Of a stretch of DNA of 64,000 bases, positions 37,583 to 45,952 are shown one piece after another (the first letter of the stretch is position 1; each line of letters starts with the position of its first letter). Made by a program: the position numbers and the translations under genes. This DNA comes from Pseudoalteromonas caenipelagi (GTDB lineage Bacteria; Pseudomonadota; Gammaproteobacteria; Enterobacterales; Alteromonadaceae): NCBI RefSeq assembly GCF_013140855.1, contig NZ_JABBPG010000005.1:124001-188000 (forward strand), given 5' to 3'. The notes beneath the pieces are model-generated. The model saw only the letters and a program-made list of their open reading frames with translations, did not search any database and was not told the origin of the DNA.

Positions 37583-38587
37583 TTACAGATCGAATTTTAC
37601 TTCATCAATTAATTTAAGTGCCACCGGACGATATTTAGCAATCTCGGCAAGCCCTAAGCTGTCTTCTTTGAAGTCCCCCCAAGATGCCACAAGTGGAGAT
37701 AACTTCACTCCAGGCTTTACTGGGTATTCCATGTTCACTGATGCATACATGTTTTGTGCTTCACCGCTGCTCATAAACTCAATTAATTTAAGCGCGTTAT
37801 CAGCATTCTTAGCGTATCGAGTCATCACGACACCAGATACGTTTAGGTGAGAACCACGATCTTTTTGATTAGGGAAGTTAATATAAACAGATTCAGCCCA
37901 AGCTTTTTGCTTGTCATCTGTTAGCATTTTGCCAAAGTAATAACTGTTACCCAGCGCTAAATCACACAGCCCTTCTTTTACCGCTTTAACTTGCGCACGG
38001 TCGTTGCCTTGTGGCTTACGAGCCAGATTTGCTTTGACGCCTAATAACCATTTTTTGGTATCTTCTTCACCATGATGTGCAACCATGGAAGCAACAAGAC
38101 CTAAGTTATATGGGTGCTTGCCTGAACGCGTGCAAATTTTTCCCTGATATTTAGGATCAGCCAGTTCTTCATAAGTTAGCGCGTTGAGTTTACCTAAGCG
38201 CTCTTTTGATGAATAGACATTACGAACCCTTTTAGTTAAAGCAACCCACTCCCCCTGCGGATCTCTAAATGCAGATGGAATATTATTATTTACTTTTTCA
38301 CTCTTTATAGGTTGGGTAAGCTCTAGCTCTTCTAATTGAATAAGTGAACTAAAATTGGACGTTAACACTAAATCGGCTCGACTATGTTTACCTTCTCGTT
38401 TAACTCGCTCGATTAAACCCTTTTTAGCAAAAACCACATTGGTTTTAACGCCAGTTTGGGCAGTGAACTTATCTAAAATTGGTTGAATTAGAAATGGTTG
38501 TCGGAAAGAGTAAATATTTACTTCTTCATCAGCAATAGCGGGGGTACATAGTAACGAGGCACACACAGCAGCGAGTAATCGCTTCAT
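37583..38587 (-). CDS. fbpA: Ferric iron ABC transporter, substrate-binding protein
   Basis: A 334-residue periplasmic Fe(III)-binding protein. Signal peptide about 1-19 (cut after CTPAIA). The start EEVNIYSFRQPFLIQPIL is typical, and the paired iron-binding tyrosines Y216-Y217 are in LALGNSYYFGKM. It captures Fe(III) and passes it to FbpB. A -10-like TATAAT on the minus strand (plus 38647-38652) lies upstream; a Fur box was sought without a convincing match. Confidence 0.94.
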   Translation of the reverse strand: MKRLLAAVCASLLCTPAIADEEVNIYSFRQPFLIQPILDKFTAQTGVKTNVVFAKKGLIERVKREGKHSRADLVLTSNFSSLIQLEELELTQPIKSEKVNNNIPSAFRDPQGEWVALTKRVRNVYSSKERLGKLNALTYEELADPKYQGKICTRSGKHPYNLGLVASMVAHHGEEDTKKWLLGVKANLARKPQGNDRAQVKAVKEGLCDLALGNSYYFGKMLTDDKQKAWAESVYINFPNQKDRGSHLNVSGVVMTRYAKNADNALKLIEFMSSGEAQNMYASVNMEYPVKPGVKLSPLVASWGDFKEDSLGLAEIAKYRPVALKLIDEVKFDL

Positions 38588-38646
38588 AATCTAGCTCCAA
38601 TTTTACGTTTATTCTTATTCGGGCAATTCTAACCTTTATCATTGCA

Positions 38647-38652
38647 TTATAC
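38647..38652 (-). promoter_or_regulatory. Possible -10 box of fbpA
   Basis: TATAAT on the minus strand, 60 bases upstream of the fbpA start. The -35 region is weak, which fits regulated expression. Confidence 0.45.
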
Positions 38653-38715
38653 ACCCCAAAGCAAATACTAATCATCAGCATCTTTGCTTACAAACGCGAA
38701 AGAGTAGAATTTATA

Positions 38716-38733
38716 TGTGAGATATCTCTCACC
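38716..38733 (+). promoter_or_regulatory. GacA/UvrY-type upstream activating sequence of csrB
   Basis: TGTGAGATATCTCTCACC is an 18-base inverted repeat matching the form of the UvrY/GacA site upstream of csrB-type genes (TGTAAG-N6-CTTACA). It lies about 160 bases before the presumed start of the CsrB RNA. A second, looser repeat TGTAA-N10-TTACA is at 38794-38813. The rest of 38588-38891 holds no gene. Confidence 0.65.
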
Positions 38734-38891
38734 AAGCACAGGGATATAAAGGAACTGACTGCTGTTTATACCACCAAAAAACCCATAAGCAACTGTAATA
38801 TAAAGACTTTACATCATCACCTTTCTTTTCGAGTAAATTAATAAGCATTTTAGTCGCTTTTTTAGCATCCCGATTGCTCTATACTTTAAAA

Positions 38892-39375
38892 CAAGTTCAG
38901 GATGACATCGGTTTTAGCAAGCTGATTAAATGGAATACAGACACTTCCTACTAGAATGTAGGCGCAATGGATAGCTAAAGGAAGCACAATGGATAGTGTA
39001 TTAGAATAGGCACAAATTGGACGTCTTATTCATGCATTGACGCATTATGGATTAGCTAAGGAATAGCACATCAACGTGCAGGAAGCACTGAGGAAAATTA
39101 TGTTCTAGGAATGAACATAATTAGGATTAGAGCCACAGAGCTCAAATGGATTCAAAAGGAATTTGGTACGGAGATACAGCTGGAAGCTGTTTTCAATGGA
39201 AGGAGCGCACGGAGCAACATGGAGGAATAGGACATTAGCAGGATGCTAGATTTCGCACCAACAGAACGCCAAGCGAAAACCAAGGAACAGGACGTTTTAG
39301 GAGTTGATAATTCAACATAGCAGGATGCTATAAAAGATTCCGTCAGCGCGACTCATTGAGTCGCGCTTCTTTCTT
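38892..39375 (+). ncRNA. csrB: CsrB-type CsrA-sequestering RNA
   Basis: The segment has no coding capacity and is studded with GGA motifs: 27 between 38900 and 39331, many as AGGA, CAGGATG, AAGGA or ATGGA, often in small hairpin loops. It ends with a strong hairpin (39345-39367) and a T-rich tract. This is the signature of CsrB/RsmZ RNAs, which titrate the translational regulator CsrA. TATACT at 38880-38885 fits a -10 box and sets the start near 38892; the first motif CAGGATGACA resembles E. coli CsrB. At about 480 nt it would be longer than E. coli CsrB. Homology is by motif, not alignment. Confidence 0.85.
39345..39375 (+). terminator. Terminator of csrB
   Basis: Ten-base stem AGCGCGACTC / GAGTCGCGCT with a three-base loop, followed by TCTTTCTTTG. 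It also stands just after the stop of the convergent DTW-domain gene. Confidence 0.8.
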
Positions 39376-39388
39376 TGTCTTTAGAATA

Positions 39389-40057
39389 CTATCCTTTTTT
39401 TCGCTTCCCTTTAAGGTACGCATCTCTAAAATCGATGAAATGCTGAGTTAACCTTTGTGCAGCTTGAAGTTCCCCATTCTGTTCTAACACAACACATGCG
39501 ACTTCCGCAGTCCCGAGCTGATGTGCATGAGGTGCAACACGCAGCTTGTAATCAGATAAAGACTCTGGCGATACAGAAAGCACAGGTAACTGATCCAAAT
39601 AAGGGCTTTTTCGGAACATTTTTTTAGCTTCTCGCCAAGTCCCATCTAAAAAGAGATACAAAGGCACTTTACTTGGCATCTTGGTAACATGTGTAATAAT
39701 TCGCTCAGGCTCAACATTTTCCGCAGGAAACACCACTATAGGTTGATAAATCGGGTTGTTCAACAGCGCTATGAGTGCTTTATCAGGTTCGGTTCTATCC
39801 CATCTAAACGCATGATTATCAGGAATAATATCTGCAATTAACCGCCCAGTATTGGATGGCTTAAAACTTTCATTATGATACATTAATAAGCACACTGCGC
39901 TTTGACAATCTTCTGCCACATTAATACCATCGCAGATACATAGGCTTTGCGCTAACAAACATGCTTCACAACGGTTTAGCTTCGACCCTCTGGCCTTGTA
40001 TTCACGCTTTGCAGCGGCTATTTGCTGTTGGCGTAATGCCAATACGGAATTGTTCAC
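39389..40057 (-). CDS. tapT: DTW-domain tRNA-uridine aminocarboxypropyltransferase
   Basis: A 222-residue protein with the DTW domain: zinc-type cysteines in RCEACLLAQSLCICD near the N terminus, then LMYHNESFKPSNTGRLI and the DTW motif LFLDGTWREAKKMFRKS. E. coli TapT (YfiP) forms acp3U47 in tRNA using SAM. The symbol is by family resemblance; other DTW proteins with similar architecture exist. Convergent with csrB. Confidence 0.75.
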   Translation of the reverse strand: MNNSVLALRQQQIAAAKREYKARGSKLNRCEACLLAQSLCICDGINVAEDCQSAVCLLMYHNESFKPSNTGRLIADIIPDNHAFRWDRTEPDKALIALLNNPIYQPIVVFPAENVEPERIITHVTKMPSKVPLYLFLDGTWREAKKMFRKSPYLDQLPVLSVSPESLSDYKLRVAPHAHQLGTAEVACVVLEQNGELQAAQRLTQHFIDFRDAYLKGKRKKG

Positions 40058-40127
40058 TGAACACCCTCAATTAAACTGGGTGCGTATTGTAATAAAATTC
40101 ACACTTAAAAACAGTAACGGAGAAAAA

Positions 40128-40667
40128 ATGACTCTCGCTAATTCAGAACGTTTAAGCTATCGCCTGATGGATGAAAACGACGCTCACTTACTTTTTGAAC
40201 TAGACCAAGACCCTGCTGTAATGAAATATATCAATGGCGGAACCCCAAATACTATGGACGATATCTGCAATACGTTTATTCCACGCCTCAAAGCTTTCAC
40301 TAACGCAGAACAAGGGTGGGGTTTATGGCAGGTTAACATTACCGAAACCGAGCAATTTATTGGTTGGATACTGGTGCGTCCTATGGGCTTTTTTAATAAT
40401 GAACGTGACGATAGTGACTTGGAACTAGGATGGCGTTTTAAACAATGTACTTGGGGGAAAGGCTATGCGAGTGAAGCGGCTAATCACATAGCGCACACCT
40501 TAACGTCTAACCCTACAACCCTTTCATTCAGCGCCACAGCATTACCTGATAACCTAGCATCCATAGCCATAATGAAAAAGCTCGGCATGAGTTTTATCAA
40601 AGAGTATATCCATAAAGATCCTTTGGGTGATTGCAAGGCTGTATTATATAGAAAAAACTTACGCTAA
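40128..40667 (+). CDS. GNAT-family N-acetyltransferase, RimJ/RimL type
   Basis: A 179-residue acetyltransferase from ATG 40128, chosen for its CGGAG site; the open frame continues 44 codons upstream into the divergent gene without support. It has the Acetyltransf_3 layout: RLSYRLMDENDAHLLFELDQDP, then LELGWRFKQCTWGKGYASEA (acetyl-CoA loop), then LPDNLASIAIMKKLGM. The substrate is unknown. Confidence 0.88.
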   Translation: MTLANSERLSYRLMDENDAHLLFELDQDPAVMKYINGGTPNTMDDICNTFIPRLKAFTNAEQGWGLWQVNITETEQFIGWILVRPMGFFNNERDDSDLELGWRFKQCTWGKGYASEAANHIAHTLTSNPTTLSFSATALPDNLASIAIMKKLGMSFIKEYIHKDPLGDCKAVLYRKNLR

Positions 40668-40710
40668 TATGGGCTAACCACCTCTTGGCGTGAATAACCA
40701 CGGATAATTT

Positions 40711-41103
40711 ATGGATACACCAATTAATCCCGATAGAATTAAAGCGTTGCTACACAACGATAATGAACAACGCTATAAGTATTTAATCAAAGAAGTAACC
40801 AAAAATGAACTAATCTGGATTTTGACCGATGAGCACGGCTGCGTAATGCTTAACACAGACAGCGAAGATTGTGTGCCAATTTGGCCGAATAAAGAGTTTG
40901 CCCAGCTATGGGCTACTGGTGATTGGCAAGATTGTCAGCCCTTGTCAATTAGTCTTAAAAAATGGCACGCTAAGTGGACTGATGGTTTAGCCGATGACGA
41001 GTTGGCTATTGCTGTATTCCCAGTCCCCGAACAAGATGGTTTAATCGTTTACCCCGACGAGCTTGACTATGAGCTAGTGCAATATAGATCTCGAAAGCCT
41101 TGA
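40711..41103 (+). CDS. DUF2750-like protein
   Basis: A 130-residue soluble acidic protein with the pattern RYKYLIKEV..ELIWIL, VPIWPNKEFAQLWATGDWQD and IAVFPVPEQDGLIVYPDEL, which resembles DUF2750. No function is known. It lies 43 bases after the acetyltransferase, likely in the same transcript. Confidence 0.7.
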   Translation: MDTPINPDRIKALLHNDNEQRYKYLIKEVTKNELIWILTDEHGCVMLNTDSEDCVPIWPNKEFAQLWATGDWQDCQPLSISLKKWHAKWTDGLADDELAIAVFPVPEQDGLIVYPDELDYELVQYRSRKP

Positions 41104-41120
41104 AAGTTAAGGGATTGCGT

Positions 41121-41440
41121 TTAGCTACTCTGATATAACGGTTTTAAATCCAAAGAAGCTAGCTTAGCCAAAGTGTTTTTCACCAGCAATTTGGCTTTAT
41201 TCAAGCTAGAGCTTTCAGCATAACATCTAAGTTCAGGCGCATTCCCAGATGGACGCAGATGAAGGATATTCTTATTGTCGAGTGTTATTCTCAAGCCATC
41301 GGTATCGTCAATATTGAGAATGCTGGATGTTCAACGAACAAGCTAGTCAGCAGCTTATGCGGATGCTCTCGTACGAACTGAATAATTTTATCACTTGTTT
41401 ATCTATATTTTGAAGTCTATCGCTGTAAGTAAATTGCTTG
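41121..41440 (-). pseudogene. Decayed phosphomannomutase C-terminal remnant
   Basis: Read on the minus strand, the region keeps diagnostic C-terminal phosphomannomutase pieces in different frames. FTYSDRLQN is at about 41410-41433, then IIQFVREHPHKLLTSLF in another frame, then [16 protein letters not shown] and [17 protein letters not shown] running to a stop at 41121-41123. At least two frameshifts separate the parts, and the N-terminal two-thirds with the catalytic Ser is missing. It is a dead fragment of a ManB/CpsG-type sugar-phosphate mutase, once on the minus strand. The surrounding 41104-41700 holds no intact gene. Confidence 0.8.
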
Positions 41441-41700
41441 GCTTTCTTCTGATCACACTCGGATACTACCTGCCTAGCACTGTACTGCATGTGCTCTGCC
41501 GCTCTCGCCAATGCCATGTTATTAATATTGTTACTGAGCTTTTGTTTTATTGCGAAGCACATATCACAGCAAAATAAAATTTAAAAACACGCTCGTTACG
41601 CTTATTTACAGAATAGCCACCAAACTTTAGGCTGTGCCATTGCATTCCACTTTGTTCCCATTAAAATACAGCGCCTCTAACTATTTGGAAAAAATAAACA

Positions 41701-42354
41701 ATGAAACTTAAAAAGATCGCCTTTGTTGTGGCTGCACTTGCTAGTGCACAAGCCATCGCGTCAGAAGCACCAGCTAACCAGGAAAATGTTACACCACTTA
41801 ACTTTTCTATGTATGTTGGTTTTACGCATGGTGGTGATAAGCTGATAGAAATTCAATATGAAGGTCGCTCTAATCAAGATATTCGTGCGGGTGGCGCAAT
41901 TAATTTAGGTGCTGGTTTAAACTACCAGTTCAATAACAAGTGGTCATTACAATCAAACTTGGGCTACCATTTTGATTCTGATAATGCGAACAACGCAGAC
42001 ATTACCTTCTCGCGTTGGGCGTTGGATGTAATTCCATATTACAAGCTAAATGACTCGTTTAAAGCAGGTGTTGGTATTATTTACCATCTAAACAGTGAGT
42101 TAGACATGGATATGAACAACACCAATAGTAGTCTTTCTTTCAAAAATACTGCAGGTGTAGTTGCTTCTCTAGGCTACCAATTTGAAAACCATAACGGCTG
42201 GCTAGAAGCACGTGTCGTTAAAATTTCGTACGATGCAGACAGAATAAGCGTGGGCAAAGTTTGGGGTATCAATGTCAACGAGTCAGCCAGTGTGCGAGAT
42301 GCACCAAGCATTGATGGTAACCATGTTGGCTTAGCTTATCACTACGTATTTTAA
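41701..42354 (+). CDS. Outer-membrane beta-barrel protein
   Basis: A 217-residue exported protein. Signal peptide about 1-20 (cut after SAQAIA). The mature part alternates aromatic and polar residues in the style of an eight-strand barrel (NFSMYVGFTHG, INLGAGLNYQF, LQSNLGYHFD, FKAGVGIIYHL) and ends in YHYVF, the C-terminal Phe typical for BAM substrates. The fold is like small porin or OmpA-type barrels; no specific family is recognised. A terminator follows. Confidence 0.78.
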   Translation: MKLKKIAFVVAALASAQAIASEAPANQENVTPLNFSMYVGFTHGGDKLIEIQYEGRSNQDIRAGGAINLGAGLNYQFNNKWSLQSNLGYHFDSDNANNADITFSRWALDVIPYYKLNDSFKAGVGIIYHLNSELDMDMNNTNSSLSFKNTAGVVASLGYQFENHNGWLEARVVKISYDADRISVGKVWGINVNESASVRDAPSIDGNHVGLAYHYVF

Positions 42355-42413
42355 GCTTTCACTGTTTAACTCTGAAACAAGTTAAGAATGACGATAAGCG
42401 ATCTTGTAAATAC

Positions 42414-42441
42414 AAAAAACCCAGCAATCGCTGGGTTTTTT
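42414..42441. terminator. Bidirectional terminator between the barrel gene and lpd
   Basis: Stem AAAAACCCAGC / GCTGGGTTTTT with loop AATC, flanked by A and T tracts, between two convergent genes. Confidence 0.88.
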
Positions 42442-42463
42442 AGTATTGAATACAAGTAAATAA

Positions 42464-43888
42464 TTACTTTTTCTTCACTGCTTTTTTGTTTGGTAAGTCA
42501 GTGATTGAGCCTTCAAAGATTTCCGCCGCTAGACCGATTGACTCGTTCAATGTTGGGTGAGCGTGAATAGTCAGCGCTAAATCTTCACCATCAGCGCCCA
42601 TTTCAACTGCAAGGCCGATTTCACCTAGCATTTCACCCGCGTTGATACCAACCATAGCACCACCGATAACACGGCCTGAGTCTTTATCAAAAATAAGCTT
42701 AGTTTGACCTTCAGTACGTGCTGAAGCGATTGCACGACCAGATGCAGCCCATGGGAATACAGCAGTTTCAATGCTAAGGCCCTGCTCTTTCGCTTCTTTT
42801 TCAGTTACACCTACCCATGCAATTTCAGGGTCTGTGTAAGCGATTGAAGGAATGCACTTAGGATCAAAGAAGTGTTTCTTACCTGAGATAACTTCAGCAG
42901 CTACGTGACCTTCATGCACAGCCTTGTGTGCAAGCATAGGCTGACCTACGATGTCACCAATGGCGAAGATGTGGTCAACGTTGGTCTTCATTTGCTTATC
43001 AGTGTTGATGAAGCCACGCTCGTCAACATTGATACCAGCTTTGTCAGCATCAAGCAGTTTACCGTTTGGCGTACGGCCAACAGCAACCAATACTTTGTCA
43101 TAACGCACCGGTTCAGCTGGTGCTTTTTTGCCTTCAAATGTTACATATAGGCCGTCGTCTTTTGCTTCAACTGCAACAACTTTAGTAGAAAGCATTACGT
43201 TGAACTTATCTTTTACGTAACGTTGGTAAATTTTAATAACGTCTTTATCAGCAGCTGGTACTAGCTGATCTGCAAATTCAACAACGTCAATTTGTGAACC
43301 TAGTGCACGGTACACAGTACCCATCTCAAGACCGATGATACCACCACCTAGTACAAGTAGTTTTTCTGGTACGTCTTTAAGCTCAAGCGCGCCAGTTGAA
43401 TCAATTACACGGTCATCTTGTGGGATGAAAGGTAAGTTAACTGGCTGAGAGCCCGCTGCGATAATAGCGTTATCAAAAGTAACTGTAGTCGTACCTGACT
43501 CACCTTCAACTGCAATGGTGTTAGCGCCTGTAAATTTACCGTAGCCGTTAACTACTTTTACTTTACGCATTTTAGCCATGCCGTCTAGGCCGCCAGTAAG
43601 TTGACCAATTACAGACTCTTTCCAAAAACGAATTTTGTCTAAGTCAATTTGTGGTGCGCCAAATGTTACACCGTGAGATGACATTTCAGCTGCATCATCA
43701 ATTACTTTAGCAACGTGAAGAAGTGCTTTTGAAGGGATACAACCTACGTTCAAGCACACACCACCTAGGGTATTGCGAGATTCGATAAGTGTAACTTCTA
43801 AACCTAAATCCGCAGCACGGAATGCTGCTGAGTAACCACCAGGACCACCGCCTAGTACAACAACTTGAGTTTTGATTTCGTTGCTCAT
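42464..43888 (-). CDS. lpdA: Dihydrolipoamide dehydrogenase (E3)
   Basis: FAD enzyme reoxidising dihydrolipoyl groups of the pyruvate and 2-oxoglutarate dehydrogenase complexes and of GcvH. It has 474 residues. The redox disulfide is in GGVCLNVGCIPSKALLH and the catalytic His-Glu in HAHPTLNES; the FAD and NAD motifs (VVLGGGPGGYSAAF, LVLGGGIIGLEMG) are intact. It is separated from aceF by 174 bases with a hairpin, so it may have a separate promoter, as in E. coli. The only lpd in the window, it could serve the gcv genes too. Confidence 0.97.
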   Translation of the reverse strand: MSNEIKTQVVVLGGGPGGYSAAFRAADLGLEVTLIESRNTLGGVCLNVGCIPSKALLHVAKVIDDAAEMSSHGVTFGAPQIDLDKIRFWKESVIGQLTGGLDGMAKMRKVKVVNGYGKFTGANTIAVEGESGTTTVTFDNAIIAAGSQPVNLPFIPQDDRVIDSTGALELKDVPEKLLVLGGGIIGLEMGTVYRALGSQIDVVEFADQLVPAADKDVIKIYQRYVKDKFNVMLSTKVVAVEAKDDGLYVTFEGKKAPAEPVRYDKVLVAVGRTPNGKLLDADKAGINVDERGFINTDKQMKTNVDHIFAIGDIVGQPMLAHKAVHEGHVAAEVISGKKHFFDPKCIPSIAYTDPEIAWVGVTEKEAKEQGLSIETAVFPWAASGRAIASARTEGQTKLIFDKDSGRVIGGAMVGINAGEMLGEIGLAVEMGADGEDLALTIHAHPTLNESIGLAAEIFEGSITDLPNKKAVKKK

Positions 43889-44030
43889 GTTATTACCTTA
43901 ACTATTATTCGAACGGGACTGTACTCTTTTGAGTATCCGCACCCAAAAATGCCTGCCGCATACAAAAACACCGGTACATGGCAGAGAGAGTTTTTTAAGT
44001 GTGCGAAAGTGTATCATCCGCACAAAAAGA

Positions 44031-44057
44031 TGTCCCGCCTAAATAGTAGGCGGGACA
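44031..44057 (-). terminator. Terminator or attenuator between aceF and lpdA
   Basis: Perfect eleven-base stem TGTCCCGCCTA / TAGGCGGGACA with a five-base loop, followed on the minus strand by TCTTTTTG. It would separate the aceEF message from lpdA. Confidence 0.75.
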
Positions 44058-44062
44058 ACAAA

Positions 44063-45940
44063 TTACATCACTAACTGACGGATATCGCTCAGGTAGCTTG
44101 CAAGCGTTACAGTAAACTTGGCTGCCAACGCACCATCGATCACTCTATGGTCGTAAGAGCAGCTTAGCGGCACCATCAAGCGCGGCTCAAACTCTTTACC
44201 ATTCCACTTTGGCTTCATCTCAGACTTAGACACCCCTAAGATAGCCACCTCTGGCGCATTCACGATAGGTGTAAATGCTGTGCCACCAATGCCACCTAGG
44301 CTTGAGATAGTAAAGCAGCCACCTTGCATATCAGATGACGTTAACTTACCGTCACGCGCTTTCGCTGAAATTTCCATCAACTCGCGAGACAACTCAATAA
44401 TGCCTTTTTTGTTTACATCACGAACTACTGGCACGACCAAACCGTTTGGCGTATCTACCGCAATACCGATGTGTACGTACTTCTTCAGAACTAGGCTTTC
44501 ACCGTCTTCAGACAATGACGAATTAAACGTTGGGAAATCTTCAAGCGCTTTGGCCGCTGCTTTCATCACGAATACTAACGGGGTAATTTTTACTCCCATT
44601 TTTTTCTTCTCAGCTAAAACATTCTGCTCTTTTCGGAATGCTTCAAGCGCTGTGATATCAGCTTCGTCAAACTGTGTAACATGTGGGATCTGAACCCAGT
44701 TACGGTGTAAATTAGCACCTGAAAGCTTCTGAATACGAGACAGTTTTTTCTCTTCTACTTCACCAAACTTACTAAAGTCAACTTTCGGCCAAGGGATAAG
44801 ACCTAGCTCGCCACCACCTGCATTAGAGCCTGCCACTTTGCCAGATTCTACTTGCTTCACAAGCTCTTTAACGTAGTTTTGTACGTCTTCTTTGATCACA
44901 CGACCTTTACGACCGGTGCCTTTCACACGAGCTAGATTTACACCGAACTCACGCGCTAAACGACGAACCACAGGTGAAGCATGAGCGTAAGATGAGTTTG
45001 CTTCAAACTCTTCTTTTACACTTGATGCAGCTGGTGCTGATGATTTAGGTGCATCGTTTGACTTAGCTGCTGGTTTTGATTCAGCTGGTTTATCCGCTGA
45101 TTTTTGCGGCGCACTGCCCGCCACTTCAAATACAAATACCAATGAGCCTGTGGATACTTTAGAACCCACTTCAACTTTTATTTCTTTAACGGTACCCGCA
45201 AATGGTGCCGGTACTTCCATGGCAGCTTTGTCGCCTTCCACGTTTAAGATTGATTGCTCCGCTGCAACACTGTCACCTACCGATACCATTACTTCAGTAA
45301 CTTCAACTTCGTCGCCACCGATGTCAGGTACATGTACTTCTTTTAATTCAGCAGCAGGTGCTGAAGAAGCTGGCGCAGCTTCAGTTGCAGCTGGTGCATC
45401 TGTTGAACCAGTTTCAAAGACGAATACCAAAGAACCTGTTGACACTTTACCGCCAACTTCAATTTTGATTTCTTTCACCGTACCGGCAAATGGTGCCGGC
45501 ACTTCCATTGCAGCCTTATCACCTTCAACGTTCAAAATTGATTGGTCAGCCTCAACGGTATCACCAACGGCAACCATGATCTCGGTCACTTCAACTTCAT
45601 CACCACCGATATCTGGTACATGCACTTCTTTTAATTCAGTGGCACTCGATGTTGCTGGGGCAGGTGCGCTCTTAGTCGCTTCCGCAGCAGGCGCTGCCTC
45701 TTCGCCAGCGCTTGCTTCAAAAATCATAATCAGTGACCCAGTTGAAACGGTATCACCTTCTTTGATCTTAATTTCTTTAACCGTACCTGCTTGTGTAGCA
45801 GGTACTTCCATTGATGCTTTATCGCCTTCAACCGTAATAAGCGATTGCTCTTCACTCACTGAGTCCCCTACTTTTACAAGGATCTCAGTTACTTCAACCT
45901 CATCTGCACCAATATCTGGAACGTGAATTTCGATAGTCAT
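44063..45940 (-). CDS. aceF: Pyruvate dehydrogenase E2, dihydrolipoamide acetyltransferase
   Basis: Core enzyme of the pyruvate dehydrogenase complex, 625 residues. Three lipoyl domains carry K41, K142 and K238 in GDKA-MEVPA; they are separated by Ala/Pro linkers. A peripheral-subunit-binding domain (about 319-357, [14 protein letters not shown]) and the catalytic domain (about 395-625, with the His in [16 protein letters not shown]) follow. Lipoyl domains 2 and 3 differ at only about seven of seventy residues, pointing to recent duplication or gene conversion. It starts 12 bases after aceE. Confidence 0.97.
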   Translation of the reverse strand: MTIEIHVPDIGADEVEVTEILVKVGDSVSEEQSLITVEGDKASMEVPATQAGTVKEIKIKEGDTVSTGSLIMIFEASAGEEAAPAAEATKSAPAPATSSATELKEVHVPDIGGDEVEVTEIMVAVGDTVEADQSILNVEGDKAAMEVPAPFAGTVKEIKIEVGGKVSTGSLVFVFETGSTDAPAATEAAPASSAPAAELKEVHVPDIGGDEVEVTEVMVSVGDSVAAEQSILNVEGDKAAMEVPAPFAGTVKEIKVEVGSKVSTGSLVFVFEVAGSAPQKSADKPAESKPAAKSNDAPKSSAPAASSVKEEFEANSSYAHASPVVRRLAREFGVNLARVKGTGRKGRVIKEDVQNYVKELVKQVESGKVAGSNAGGGELGLIPWPKVDFSKFGEVEEKKLSRIQKLSGANLHRNWVQIPHVTQFDEADITALEAFRKEQNVLAEKKKMGVKITPLVFVMKAAAKALEDFPTFNSSLSEDGESLVLKKYVHIGIAVDTPNGLVVPVVRDVNKKGIIELSRELMEISAKARDGKLTSSDMQGGCFTISSLGGIGGTAFTPIVNAPEVAILGVSKSEMKPKWNGKEFEPRLMVPLSCSYDHRVIDGALAAKFTVTLASYLSDIRQLVM

Positions 45941-45952
45941 TCGTTCGGTCCT

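Noticed and set aside
38588..38715. Fur box upstream of fbpA
   Set aside because: Sequence around the TATAAT box (plus 38637-38653) has TTATCATTGCATTATA, but it agrees with the 19-base Fur consensus at fewer than half of the positions.
41441..41562. Upstream half of a 71-residue minus-strand open frame
   Set aside because: Only its last part matches phosphomannomutase; the first part is not clearly homologous and was left out of the pseudogene.
45150..45926. 258-residue open frame opposite aceF
   Set aside because: Its Ser/Thr/Ala-rich composition is the mirror of the repeated lipoyl domains; it is a shadow of aceF.
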